Positions 10,996 to 21,600 are shown, numbered from the stretch's first letter. The stretch: 32,500 bases of DNA from Glandiceps talaboti (GCF_964340395.1 NC_135554.1:15933092-15965591); one strand, 5' to 3'. Program-made: numbers and translations. The notes: a model not told the origin generated them from the sequence alone.

Positions 10996-12471
10996 TTTGC
11001 AGTGTTCATCATTGGTTGTACAAATTCCTTCCAGCTCAAATTCTTTGTTCTCACCATTATCAATACGACTATTGAATCTACCTGTTTTCACATCATATTT
11101 GACAACTGACCCTTCCTTAGTGTCACATACATACACATTTCCCTTCTCATCAGTACTCACACCATTTGCATAGCTGAACTGATCACTCATAATCTTGACA
11201 TTATGTAAATGTTTACCATCAGCATCATACGACTGAATGCACTTATTACTATAATAACCATTGTCTACTACAATCACATTTCCATTCCTATCAATAGTGA
11301 TGCCAGCTGGGAATTCCAGCGCACCTTTCCCGCTATCAGGGCCACCAAATGAAGTAACATACTTACCATCTTGTGTGTATATTCTACAACACTCTGCCCT
11401 CATATCAAGTACATAGACTCTACCATTAATGGGACTGATGGCAATATGTCGTAACTCTTCAGATTCTTTTTCTCCAAAGCATCTAATCAACTTTCCATTC
11501 TCATCACACACGAAGACCTGATTACAACCAAGGGATGTGATAAAGATGTGCCCTTTCTCTGACACTGCTACATACACAGGCTCTATAGATGTAGGGGAAT
11601 TAGTGAAGTAGATCACCCTTACATGTTGGCCATATATTGTGAATACTTGCAATCTCTTATTCGATCGATCACACACTAAAACATTTCCCTTATATAAGGT
11701 AACACCCCAGGGAGATCTGACCTCTCCAATCCTTGAACCGTGGCTACTGAATTTACACAACAGCTTTTCTGGTTTGGAGGGAGTGACTTGAATGGTAAGT
11801 GGCGACAGTTTATCAGCTTTGTCATCCACACTCACACTTACACGATAATCCCCCTTTACCTCCCCTCTCCCTATCACTGAAATGCTGCCATCTTCACTAC
11901 AATAGTTAACATTCACTTTATGGGTTTTATAATGAGGATCAATGATTTCACCTTTGACACTTTCCTTATTCAATTTCACTCTTTTATCTTTACTTGTCAC
12001 AGTTACTCGTATCTCATCGCCAACTTTCGGAAACTTTGAATAATCAATTATCTCATATTCATAAGAAGACAAGTCAAGTTCTCCTAAGCATTCAGTCTGA
12101 CAGAATTCCTGATATGGATGGAATTCTACACAGTCACTTTCCAGTGGGGTCTGATCTGTGGATGTCATCATCAGTTCTTGTATCTGTGACGTCATTCCCA
12201 CTTTGGCTGATATCAACTGTGCATCATTCCCATACTGCATCATTTTCTCAGCAACATCGGATGCATTGGAAAGAACATCCTCGGTGTTGGTGAGCTCTTT
12301 AAGTTGTGCCTGTAGCATGGTTTTCCTGTTTTCATGTTCATCTGCTAGCTGCTCTAAGAGTTCGTTCTTCTCTTCCTGTATTTGTCTTGTAACTTCGTCA
12401 ATCATCTTTTTTGTGTGTGCTTTGATTTTCTTCTCTTCTGTTTTGAAGTTCCTGTCAACTGAATCCACCAT
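10942..12471 (-). CDS. TRIM2/3-like protein, C-terminal part (coiled coil, filamin domain, NHL propeller)
   Basis: The 509-codon frame starts MVDSVDRNFKTEEKK. Residues 1 to about 80 are heptad-like and Lys/Glu-rich, completing the coiled coil. About 140-235 is a filamin-type Ig domain (VGDEIRVTVTSKDK to GDYRVSVSVDDKADK). About 240-509 holds NHL repeats of a six-bladed beta-propeller (SPWGVTLYKGNVLVCDRSN, FPAGITIDRNGNVIVVDN, ANGVSTDEKGNVYVCDT, CKVVVSDKGNQCIKVFS). Joined with the upstream RING/B-box frame the length is about 742 residues, close to vertebrate TRIM2/TRIM3. The NHL propeller usually binds RNA or protein substrates. The last ~16 codons lie in the first units of the 40-bp minisatellite. 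The stop TGA (10944-10942), followed at once by TAA, is produced by reading into the next unit out of frame. It could be made as a separate protein from its own ATG, but loss of function of the full gene is as likely. Confidence 0.85.
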   Translation of the reverse strand: MVDSVDRNFKTEEKKIKAHTKKMIDEVTRQIQEEKNELLEQLADEHENRKTMLQAQLKELTNTEDVLSNASDVAEKMMQYGNDAQLISAKVGMTSQIQELMMTSTDQTPLESDCVEFHPYQEFCQTECLGELDLSSYEYEIIDYSKFPKVGDEIRVTVTSKDKRVKLNKESVKGEIIDPHYKTHKVNVNYCSEDGSISVIGRGEVKGDYRVSVSVDDKADKLSPLTIQVTPSKPEKLLCKFSSHGSRIGEVRSPWGVTLYKGNVLVCDRSNKRLQVFTIYGQHVRVIYFTNSPTSIEPVYVAVSEKGHIFITSLGCNQVFVCDENGKLIRCFGEKESEELRHIAISPINGRVYVLDMRAECCRIYTQDGKYVTSFGGPDSGKGALEFPAGITIDRNGNVIVVDNGYYSNKCIQSYDADGKHLHNVKIMSDQFSYANGVSTDEKGNVYVCDTKEGSVVKYDVKTGRFNSRIDNGENKEFELEGICTTNDEHCKVVVSDKGNQCIKVFSGQ

Positions 12472-12472
12472 C

Positions 12473-13171
12473 TCAGTGCTGTACCATGCGTTTACTCTTG
12501 TTTGCTTCTTTCTCTTTCATTTTCATCTTCTCCACCATCTTTATCAGATACTTCTTGTACTCTAAAGCCACCTCTTTAAGATATCTGTATTTATGCTTAG
12601 GTTTAGGGTGATCAAGAAGAGTGCATTCATTACAGATTTCAACATCACAACTATCACAGTAGTACTTAACCTGGTTGTGTTGGTGACTAGAACAATACAC
12701 AGGAGGCTGTACTGCTGCAGGGTTCTCTATCTTTGTCTTCTCAAACTCTCCAAGCATCATGAGGCTATGAGTACGAGTTAGTGGAATATTCCTGTGAGCA
12801 TCTGTACAGGATTGGCAGAGACTCATTGCACAGTCAATACACCTGTGTGAAGCCGCACTCTTTTTACAACCACCACATTTCTTTGCTTTTGCTGTATCGA
12901 CGTCTCGTTTGTTGAACTGATCAACCAACTGATCCATGAAAAAGTTATGAGATATTGCTTGAACTCCACCATCGGGTAACTTGCAACGGCGTCTGCAAAT
13001 TGGACAGTTAAGTTTACCCGTCTTCTTGACCAAGGTCACAAGACAGTGTTCACAAAAAGTGTGTAAACACGGAAGGAGTTTTGCTTTCTTGTATCTTTCG
13101 ATGCAAATTGTACAGACCAGAAATTTATCGTCTATGTCCTGTAGGAATTTTGTTTCTCCGCCAGTAGCCAT
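12473..13171 (-). CDS. TRIM2/3-like protein, N-terminal part (RING and two B-boxes)
   Basis: The 232-codon frame reads from ATG at 13171; an upstream in-frame ATG at 13210 is possible, but MATGGETKF is the usual type of TRIM start. A C3HC4 RING finger spans about residues 20-59 (CTIC, LPCLHTFCEHC, CPIC). B-box 1 starts at residue 99 (CGGC, CIDC, CQSC) and B-box 2 spans about 160-193 (CSSH, CDSC, CNEC, DHPKPKH). The start of a coiled coil follows (MVEKMKMKEKEANK). RING TRIM proteins are E3 ubiquitin ligases. The frame closes with TGA at 12475-12473. The filamin/NHL part resumes one base out of frame at 12471, so this is half of one ancestral single-exon gene. Either the gene is newly broken or the assembly has a one-base indel. 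Confidence 0.85.
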   Translation of the reverse strand: MATGGETKFLQDIDDKFLVCTICIERYKKAKLLPCLHTFCEHCLVTLVKKTGKLNCPICRRRCKLPDGGVQAISHNFFMDQLVDQFNKRDVDTAKAKKCGGCKKSAASHRCIDCAMSLCQSCTDAHRNIPLTRTHSLMMLGEFEKTKIENPAAVQPPVYCSSHQHNQVKYYCDSCDVEICNECTLLDHPKPKHKYRYLKEVALEYKKYLIKMVEKMKMKEKEANKSKRMVQH

Positions 13172-13210
13172 GATGCGATATATCACTGTTGTTTGATGAA
13201 CGTGGTACAA

Positions 13211-14797
13211 AGTTCTGAGATGTGGCTATCGATCACGTGATAAATTTCGTTTAATTTGTATCAGTGGGGTCTTCTAGGAACTGGATACTGTTTGACAGAA
13301 ACGAAAGAGACAAAATATCACGTACAGAATTCCAAACATTTAATATCATTGATTGCATACGGCACAAAAATACAAGGCTTTGCATAGTTCAGAATATCTT
13401 GCGTACACAGGACTGTTAAAATTATATGATTCAATACAGTTACTATGGAAAAAAACAACTAAGCTTTTTTTACGCGTTTTCAGTCAAAGGCGAGAGATAA
13501 ATTACCTATTATATTTCTGTTATAGCGCACATCTAGCCATGGTTGCTACATAGTAGAGAGTGCTGTAGAGAGAGTCTATTTGTTGTGGCACGGCATATAA
13601 CCAACTGGAACTAAATTTACAATAAATACAAAACGTCGCCAAGTACAAAATGTCTCCCTTTGTAAAGTAAAGCAATTCAACAGTTGATTCCGAGCGATTG
13701 TACAGGTAACTTGTTATAGACCATAAACTAGCGTTGACGGTCCTTTATGTTCAATTCTATACACGGAATCCATTTACATGTTTCGTATATTGAAAAATGA
13801 AGGTACTAGAAATATATAAGCAGTCATGTAGCGGTTTCGAGGGCAACAGTACCACAACACATAAAAAACCCAGTACATATAACAGCTCGAAACACTGCGA
13901 TTGGCCAGTCTCTTTTGTGAACAATCTTTAGAAATTAGTTTAACATGTAATGCAGTGTGCATACGATTCAACTTTGGTCGGCAGAAGTTGAAAAGTACTC
14001 GTTAACGTACAGCCCGGGCGTCACTATTATATAGCTTACCTTTACCAGTACGGTCTGTCCTCAACTGACCGATTGTGTTTGCTGATCCCTCGAATATTTG
14101 GAAGTACTTATGCGCAGACGTAGACGTACACCCTGCCCCTGGAATTATCCCTGGACGACATGACGACTAGTTCTATTAAAGTGGTCGAAGTTCATCGAAC
14201 TTCTGTGAGTAGTTTATGTCGGTTTCTATGGTGTACAAGGCATTGTGCACATTTAAACTACACTTATGACGTCATCGTATTATTGTTTGCAGTGTTTATT
14301 CTCAAGAATCGCCAGGAAAGAGGCGATTCTGGCAGAACCACCGGTGGTTCTTACAACACCATGTGTGCGAAATGTGTGCGAAAAGAACAAGTCAGACAAA
14401 TACAGGTGCATCGCATTTAAATTATTCAACCAACTGTCGTTTATTCAAAGTACATTCGCAAATTATTTATGTGGGTATGTTGATGTGGATATTGATACCA
14501 GGATATTGTATACCATCGTGATCGGTACTCGATACTTTCAAATTCTCACCAGTGTGGCTACACGTATCAGTCTTTAGCTTCTTTCCCAGGGTCATCTGGC
14601 AACGTGCCCCTGTAAATTACACAGTGCAAAAAGATTGAGAATGTGCATCATTATATTTAATGGCTACTATTATAAGTATTCATTCAGCTAATAACATTGG
14701 TAGTCAGATGACAATTTGTAACAAGTATGTCTCAAGTACAAGTGATATCATTTATGTAGACGATTTCGCACATTTAAATTGCAATAGTACACGCTGA
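13211..14797. other. Intergenic region upstream of the TRIM-like gene with an unproven + strand exon pair
   Basis: No recognised gene is present. The first part should contain the TRIM-like promoter (minus strand). On the + strand, an ATG at 14160 begins a 15-codon piece (MTTSSIKVVEVHRTS) ending at a GTGAGT donor. An acceptor (TTTGCAG) at about 14290 opens a phase-compatible frame running IARKEAILAEPPVV to KNKSDKYR, where a weaker GTGCAT donor follows. I cannot assign a family, so these may be the first exons of an unknown gene or chance. The rest is AT-rich without features. Confidence 0.3.
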
Positions 14798-15172
14798 TCA
14801 GAACCTGCATTGTACTATTCTAGAGAAACTTATGAAAAATTCCGGCCAACATTTACCTTGAACTATATCACTTATCTCTTCCTTTTGAGCATCAGCAGTT
14901 CTTTTGTAATTCCTGACGGCGAGACTTTTATGGCCAGTTTTTTCCTGAATGAGTTGTTCATCAACATCAACACCACTTTCATAGAGACGAGTTGCAGCTG
15001 TAGCACGCAGTGAATGGTTAGACCTGAATCCATCGAATCCTGCTTTGGTACATAGTGTGCCGACAACAGAGTTGAGTTGGTTATGACCCATGATTCTCGA
15101 AGAAAACCACACATCTTGCGTTGGTTTCTTTAGTGGGTAGAGATAAAACGCACCATCCGGGCGATCGAAGGG
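14798..15172 (-). mobile_element. Crypton-type tyrosine recombinase fragment (DUF3504-like)
   Basis: The open frame on the minus strand reads DGAFYLYPLKKPTQDVWFSS, then a link region with MGHNQLNSVVGTLC, then SNHSLRATAATRLYESG, LIQEKTGHKSL and NYKRT. This is the C-terminal half of a tyrosine-recombinase catalytic domain: the H-x-x-R box (HSLR), the TGH motif and the tyrosine of NYKRT are all present. The pattern is typical of Crypton DNA transposons and of their domesticated DUF3504 relatives (QRICH1, ZMYM, KCTD1). The frame is closed upstream by TAA at 15175-15173. The first catalytic arginine region is not visible, so the copy is truncated and probably dead. A splice acceptor near the start of the fragment would be the alternative. 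Confidence 0.75.
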
Positions 15173-15390
15173 TTAGGGCTTCGAAAACATTGCGCTTTCG
15201 CCAGATGATACATGCACGCTGTTATGCAAATCGCTATCATTTTGCCAGGTGATTTCAAACAAAAGAAGAGTGAGAGGTTGGTTCTGGAGAACCTAGCGGT
15301 AGCGACCATTCCGTGTTTAGCTATGCTCAAGAGTGATGGGGAGTATAGTTCGTTAACCGTCATATGGTTTGTGAACGTGTGATTTAAGTC

Positions 15391-15489
15391 AGATAACCAC
15401 CGCACCCTCGGCGTTTCTGGAATCGAATTGCCTCGGTCTTCGACCTCGGCGATTCGATTCCAGAAACACCTCGGTTTTGGTGGTTATCT
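15391..15489. repeat. 99-bp imperfect palindrome (foldback)
   Basis: The outer arms AGATAACCACC (15391-15401) and GGTGGTTATCT (15479-15489) are exact reverse complements. The inner arms GTTTCTGGAATCGAAT and ATTCGATTCCAGAAAC pair as well, with CCTCGG repeated between them. The whole segment can fold into a long hairpin with a short loop around the central TCTTCGACC. It is more GC-rich than its surroundings. It lies just upstream of the Crypton fragment and may be a terminal structure of that or another element, or a small MITE. Confidence 0.75.
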
Positions 15490-15611
15490 ATTACAGACAC
15501 TGATTTGAAGTCTTCACAATTTTGAACAATAATGGACACGTAATCTAAATGAGTGTTCTTATAATCTTTTCGCCGTTTTCTGCCCTTCCTAGCAAAATGT
15601 ATTAGATATAA

Positions 15612-17142
15612 GGGAGCCGTCATTATTTACGGTTGGGGGGGGGGGGGGCGGAGGAATTGGTTGATGAGAAGTGGGAATTCAACTGCCCCCCCCCCCCATC
15701 CTGCAGGGAAAAATCAATAACCCCCCCCCCACCTGACTTTAGAAATTGGGATGACCCCCCCCCCCCCCCCATTTCCATTATAAGGCTTATACATGAAGTG
15801 GTAGGTATTAAAGAGAGGAAATTATATTATTTATATTGCTACAATTGTATTATTAATGATTATTGGGGTACTTACAAATCAACTTCATTTCAGTAAGAAT
15901 ACTTATTAAGAGCATACCGCCATGAGCCAGCTCTTCTAACCCCCCCCCCCCCTTGTCACAACAATTGATTCAGTCTGACTGTCACAGTCACTTTCCTCAC
16001 TCTCACTGTCAAGGTCTCTCATTACAACATCATCTTCATCACTGTCATCTGGCCCACTTTCAACACAATATTTTGTTTTTGAAAGCTTTGCATTGTCAAC
16101 TGTACCAATCATAATGATAACTTGATGTGGATATTACCAATATGTGATTTTTTAGATGTAATTGTTTTTAAGTGTTTGGCTGATGTTATTGACTGCATGC
16201 AGGGTTGAAGGTTTCTTTCGAAGTTTTCAGGGTAATGAATGCTTTATGATCTGTACAAGTAGCAGTTGTTTTACAGTATACAGTAAATGTAATATGTACA
16301 TAATTTCTGACACCACCAAATTTTATTGGAAAAACAGTTTTTGCAGAAGGAATTTCTTACATTTACACATAATTATATCAGTATTTTACACAAATATATG
16401 ACAAAGTTTATATTTTATTTGTTTGTTTTAATTAAAAGAAAAATAATAGTGTGCTGATAAAGTTTTGCCACAGATAAGACAGATAAGCAACAGTTACAAC
16501 CCTTGTCTCACTTCTTTGTAATTTAGATAATTTAGACTCACCAGAAACAAGGCAAGTCTTGTGAGAGTAAGGGTAACCATCACAATATAATGTGTGATAT
16601 TAAAGTAAGCCAAATTACCCAAAGTTTGTTGGAATGGTCATCTGTCTGCTCACAGGTATTGCATCAATGCATAGCTTTGCTTTTAGTAGTCAATTATCCA
16701 AAGAGTGAAATAATTAATACAACGCAGAGACACTTCTAAGCTGAAACAAACTAGTGATGACAAGCTAGTGTAACAGTGACACCTGTCAAATTATAATGAC
16801 TTCAGTACATATTTACAAACTGGGTGACAACCAGACAACTAATTGATTCAAAGTTTGCTTTCAGAATTTATACAAGTAGTTATATATTACTCACATATTT
16901 ATTTTAAGATATTGTTATATAATTTAGTTTCTACTTTACACACAACTCCACATTGTACACGTAGTACAAAAACAAATATTTAGTAAAACCAAAAGCTTTA
17001 ATGTTTTGAAACAGATTTTTGTGTAGCCCCCCCCCCCACACCTTTCCCTCATTTTTCGCTAGCCAGCCCCCCCCCCCCCACTCCAATTTTCAAGTGACCC
17101 CCCAATTCCTCTGACACCCCATCGTAAATAATGACGGCTCCC
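15612..17142. mobile_element. 1.53-kb DNA transposon with TAA target duplication, PIF/Harbinger-like, non-autonomous
   Basis: The ends are perfect 20-bp inverted repeats: GGGAGCCGTCATTATTTACG at 15612-15631 and its reverse complement at 17123-17142. Further pairing follows inward (GAGGAATTGG is shared). The element is flanked by TAA on both sides (15609-15611 and 17143-17145), as expected for a 3-bp target duplication. TAA/TTA duplications and GGG-starting termini are typical of PIF/Harbinger elements, so that superfamily is my inference. No transposase or DNA-binding gene is recognisable. The interior holds poly-C tracts near both ends and one short acidic coding-like frame on the minus strand (15936-16112). 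The rest is AT-rich. Confidence 0.75.
15936..16112 (-). CDS. Short acidic open frame inside the TAA-flanked transposon
   Basis: A 58-codon frame begins at ATG 16112 and reads MIGTVDNAKLSKTKYCVESG, then a Ser/Asp/Glu-rich stretch (PDDSDEDDVV, RDLDSESEESDCDSQTES). It ends in four glycines and TAG where it crosses a 13-bp poly-C tract. Its biased acidic composition is unlike the surrounding AT-rich DNA and resembles an acidic tail or linker exon. It may be the remnant of a longer element-encoded or captured host protein whose frame was broken when the homopolymer changed length. I recognise no family. Confidence 0.35.
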   Translation of the reverse strand: MIGTVDNAKLSKTKYCVESGPDDSDEDDVVMRDLDSESEESDCDSQTESIVVTRGGGG

Positions 17143-18519
17143 TAAAGCCTGGAAAATTCTTTGATTTGCAAATATACATATATGTATACTGATTTACATA
17201 GGTTATATACATGCAGTTCGAAGTTTTTTTGAAAATTGAAAACCAGGATCGAGGCACATTGCAAATCTATGCTGGACAAGTGCAGCATCGGCTTTAGCTG
17301 AACACTCCTGTAACTACAATCATAACATCGACTAGGAATCCAAACATGATTTCCCAAGAAAGATCAAGGAGGCTATCAACATCAGATGCCCAAGATCAAC
17401 ACAGACGCAGGACACCGACACTGATTATACCGTCACCTAGTGGTAAGCTGCAGCTATGGAATGTCATTCTGATGACGGTCGTCGATTAGGACAGATAGAA
17501 AGATCAATGCTTGAAAACCCTCTTGAACTGATTGTGCATTAAAACCTACGTAAATCATTTAATCTACCAAGCTGAACATTTGTGGTCAATATACAATGCA
17601 AACTGTCACCCCAATATGCACACTTGAGCATAATAAGATGTGATCTGTCTGACTGGAGGACATATATATTCAGACTGCAATATTTTTATGTCAAGTGAAT
17701 ATTTATGGAAAACGTTTTCATGATTTTTACTCTACTTTTGCCAAAATATAATATCATGAAAAGTCAAAATCTTTGATGAGGTACTAGTTTTTCTCTCCGA
17801 TTACCCATAGACCTTCAACCACTCAGCAAGTATCCTGTCAAGACTTCATGTCTATATGAAAGCATGTAATAACCGTGGTGCAGAAAGTCCTCTATAGCAT
17901 AGTATGGCTTTGCATGTTTGTATTCAATGAAATACATACAATGTTCAAGTAACAAAAAGGTGTAAATGTTGGAATAGTAATCATAAGATCAATTCAACTA
18001 CGTGAGGGGGATGGGTAACAAGTACACAACAACAACGACAACCAAATTGCAATTGTTGAATACATTTATTACATCAAAAGATCATATACTGATGTAAACT
18101 TACAACTGCTGGTAGGATCAGAATGCAGAAAAAGCTATTACCTGGTTTTATATAATTATACATTCTGGTCATTGGTTGGGAAATCACATTTATGAGGTCT
18201 AATACTTAAATTGTATTCTGTCCAAAGTGATGTGTAGGTGAATTTCAAATCATTAAATATCTGTTTTTTGTTAGATCTTTGTCAAAGTTATGACTATACT
18301 TAAACTGAAGTTGAAGAAGGAGTGTCATTCCATTGTTGTAAGGAAGACTATAGCAAGGACTCTTGGTTTCTCTTCACCTTTGACATAGGAAGACAATATG
18401 CTGTGAAAGAACCTCATATCTTTTGAAAAGTATGTATTATAATTTGCTTGTATTTCTCAACAACATACAAACAAATTTCCCTTTTCCTCATCTTCCATCA
18501 TGAAACTTACATTGCATTC
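17143..18519. other. Intergenic region with a candidate + strand first exon at 17346-17442
   Basis: Between the transposon and the 3' end of EEF1D I see one possible exon. ATG at 17346 starts a 32-codon basic, Ser/Arg-rich piece (MISQERSRRLSTSDAQ ... TPTLIIPSPS) ending at a GTAAGC donor at 17443. No acceptor-linked continuation is recognisable before the convergent EEF1D gene, so it may be chance. The remainder is AT-rich and featureless. Confidence 0.25.
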
Positions 18520-18535
18520 TACACATGTTGACAAT

Positions 18536-18541
18536 TTTATT
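18536..18541 (-). terminator. Poly(A) signal of EEF1D
   Basis: AATAAA on the minus strand, about 140 nt after the EEF1D stop codon, followed downstream by TGTGTAG. This predicts a short 3' UTR with cleavage near 18515-18525. Confidence 0.6.
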
Positions 18542-18679
18542 CGTACGAATCCTGGTGGAATTTCATTTCAATGTTGAATATATTCTAAATCTATTGGTGA
18601 CCTTCCCCCCCACATGAACCAGTATGTATAATCAGTGTACATTTATCTTGCTGGTTTTAGATGTCCTGTTGTGTCTTGT

Positions 18680-21600
18680 CTAGATTTTATTGAATGCAGC
18701 CACATCCATACTTTGTACCTGTAAGGAAACAAAATGAAAGATGAAACTGACACCAAGATTACTATTCACTACGAATAACACTTGTTATAAGAATTTTATA
18801 TTAATTATGTACATTAATTATGAAATCATTTCATTTGTTGAGTAACCTGATAAAGTTATAGCCTCATTGATATTGACAAAAAGTTATAATACTTGATATT
18901 GACAAAAAGTTGACAAAATCCTCATCAGCATGACAAGGGTTTATCATTGTTGCTGAAATGTGATAGAGGGCGCCATTTACTTCATGGCAGTACAATATGG
19001 GAAACCAACCATTCCTAGTTCCAAGATCTTCATGCTAATATAAATGTTTACAAGATATTCTCATATCTATGGCAACATAAGTGCAGCATTGTATGGTAGT
19101 TTATCATCTTTGCTGAAATGTAATGATAGAGGGCGCCCTTCACTTCATGGATGTACATGTTTTGATTTTCTACATGATGGGGGAAACCATTCTACTTACA
19201 AGATCTTCATGTTTTGTGATTTCTTCTTCTAGGAAGTCTGTTCCCACTTTATCGTCTTCAATAACACATCCAATTTGTAACTTCTTAATGCCATAACCAA
19301 CTGGAACCAATTTTGCTGATAAGGAAGAAAGCAAGAGATACGAGTTCAGACTTGTATCTAGTGTTTGCTAAAGTGTGAACACATGTACAAAATTGGATTA
19401 TATATCATGATAGCTATTAGTCGGTAAGGTATGCTGTGATGGGTTGCTCTCATACACCAGCAAACAGGAAAGATCAAGACCACTAAGGGTGGCGTGATAC
19501 AACGTATCACATTCTCGACAGCTATGCTATGTAATGTACAGATTCAAATTAACTTTATACAAACATTTCAAAATATGAATTGTGAATCCTAATCATACTA
19601 ACCAAATGCTATGATGGGTTCAACTGATCCTAAAGCATACATGTTTCTTAATCAGATTGTAATTATCAAACAGTCAATAAATTTAAGTGTTTTCATAGTT
19701 TTGATATCAATTTGAACCTTATGAACTGCTTCACCTAACACCAGCCACAGTGGCCAAGTTCTTATCCTTACAGCTGTGATTTGTGCCCTTAAGTTTATTG
19801 ACAAGATTTGAACCATTTTTCTGTCTACATGCAGTTTCCAACCTAATGATGGGTACTTAGATATGACCTTTACACAACAAATCAATTGTAATCCTGTGTG
19901 CATAATACAGCAGTGTCTAGAATAGAAGAATGGCCACGTCTCTACTGATAAAATAACAGTAATGTGAAGACCCAGGGAATTGAGACATGGCCTTGGAAGT
20001 ATAAAGCCATGTTTTCTCTACACTCATCCCGGTGATCTTAATCCAGCTCTCTGTTTCAAATCACTGAATTAATGAGATAACAAAATAATGTCCAATACTT
20101 ACATGCTCCCCAAACAAGACCATCTGTTGAAATATCTCTAACCAATTTTTCAATTTCCTTCATATCTGCCCAATGGATGAAAGAAACATTCATGATTGCA
20201 TGTTACAGCTATGATGTACAACAAAGAAATTAACATTACAACCTTTTTTGAATTCATTTACAAATATATACATATAAAGTGTATCCATACTTGTGTGTTC
20301 CTGCAATAGCAAGAATCGGTGGTGAAAGTGTCTTTACAGTTATTGGTATTTGTTTACTTTTACTCTGGAGATAAATGAAACTTACGAAAACAATGCACAA
20401 ATACTCCAACTTCATTAAAGGAATTACACCTTATTTACTTCTTACACTTTTTGTCATTTTCTCTTCAGTTATTATGTCGTTTTAAAAACAACTTTTGTTT
20501 TGGTGTGAATTCATCTGTACTCTGTGCTTATACTCTTTGTCTGATTGACTCTTTCCTGTTTTCTAAGTTTTTTAATTTTAGACTGACTATTTTTATTCCC
20601 TGTACAAAAAAAACTGTAGAACGTTTCATAAACTGACAAGGTAAGTTGGGGTATATCCAAGCCCTTGTAAGAATTATAATTGAAACTACTGGAATCAAAA
20701 CACCACACACAAAGTTGTACACATTTGAACAAATTGGGAGATTTATTTCTCAGTTGCTGTGTCATGACACTGTGAGTTCACATTATTGGTATGTTCAAAA
20801 CTGCCATTATTTTGCCCAATTTTCATCACAGTTTGCACAAAACAAATGACCTATAAAAGTTGGACTTGTAAAGTAGATCTTGTCTTACCTGTTTCATCAT
20901 CCCACTGTTATTGGAAGCAGGACAGTGGAGAATGGGAGAGGAGAGAAAAATGCAGAAAATATTCATGATTATAAAATAAGTGAATTACAGGATTCATTGT
21001 GCTGCCTGGTAAGAAATAATAATTGTAACTTGTAATTTAAGTCGCGTAATCTGAGTTTATAAACTTTTCACTCAAGTGAAATTACTTTGATACATAAAAC
21101 CTTAATTAAACTATGCTAGAGTTATGTTAATGTCACTGCATGCCCTATGACATTACAATTGTCTTCTGGCATTATTACAATAGTTAATTGCTTTGTAGGG
21201 ATTTTCTACACATTTTTGTTCATATAATAAATTACATAATTGTATTGTTTATAACTTGTACTGTTATACCAGGTTTGAGGGCAAGGAGTATTGGTCAAGT
21301 ATGCTTCAGTAAGTAGAATACTGCCAGTAGGTTTTAAATGTGCAGCAAAAATTACCCCAAAATTGTTACACCTCAGTGTGCCCCCCCCCCCCCCTAACTC
21401 TTAGATAGCACACACTATTATATGGATAGACAGTCCTAATAGCCAGTCACACAATACACTGCATTTGAACATAAACTATTTGACAAGTTTCATATTTACA
21501 CACAATGCCAAATTGGGTAATATTGGTGCTACAAAACAAACAATACTGGTGCTGGGGGGGGGGGGCAGTGTAACTAATCAACTTACAGGTTTTACATCAA

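Noticed and set aside
12473-12490. A tiny intron (GTAAAC to TACAG, 17 bp) restoring the TRIM frame
   Set aside because: Far too short to be spliced, and removing it does not put the second half in frame.
11994-12565. Plus-strand frames of 99 and 135 codons opposite the TRIM-like gene
   Set aside because: Ser/Cys/Phe-rich shadows of the Lys/Glu-rich coiled-coil coding strand.
15633-15896. 87-codon + frame with Pro runs
   Set aside because: Produced by the poly-C tracts at the left end of the transposon.
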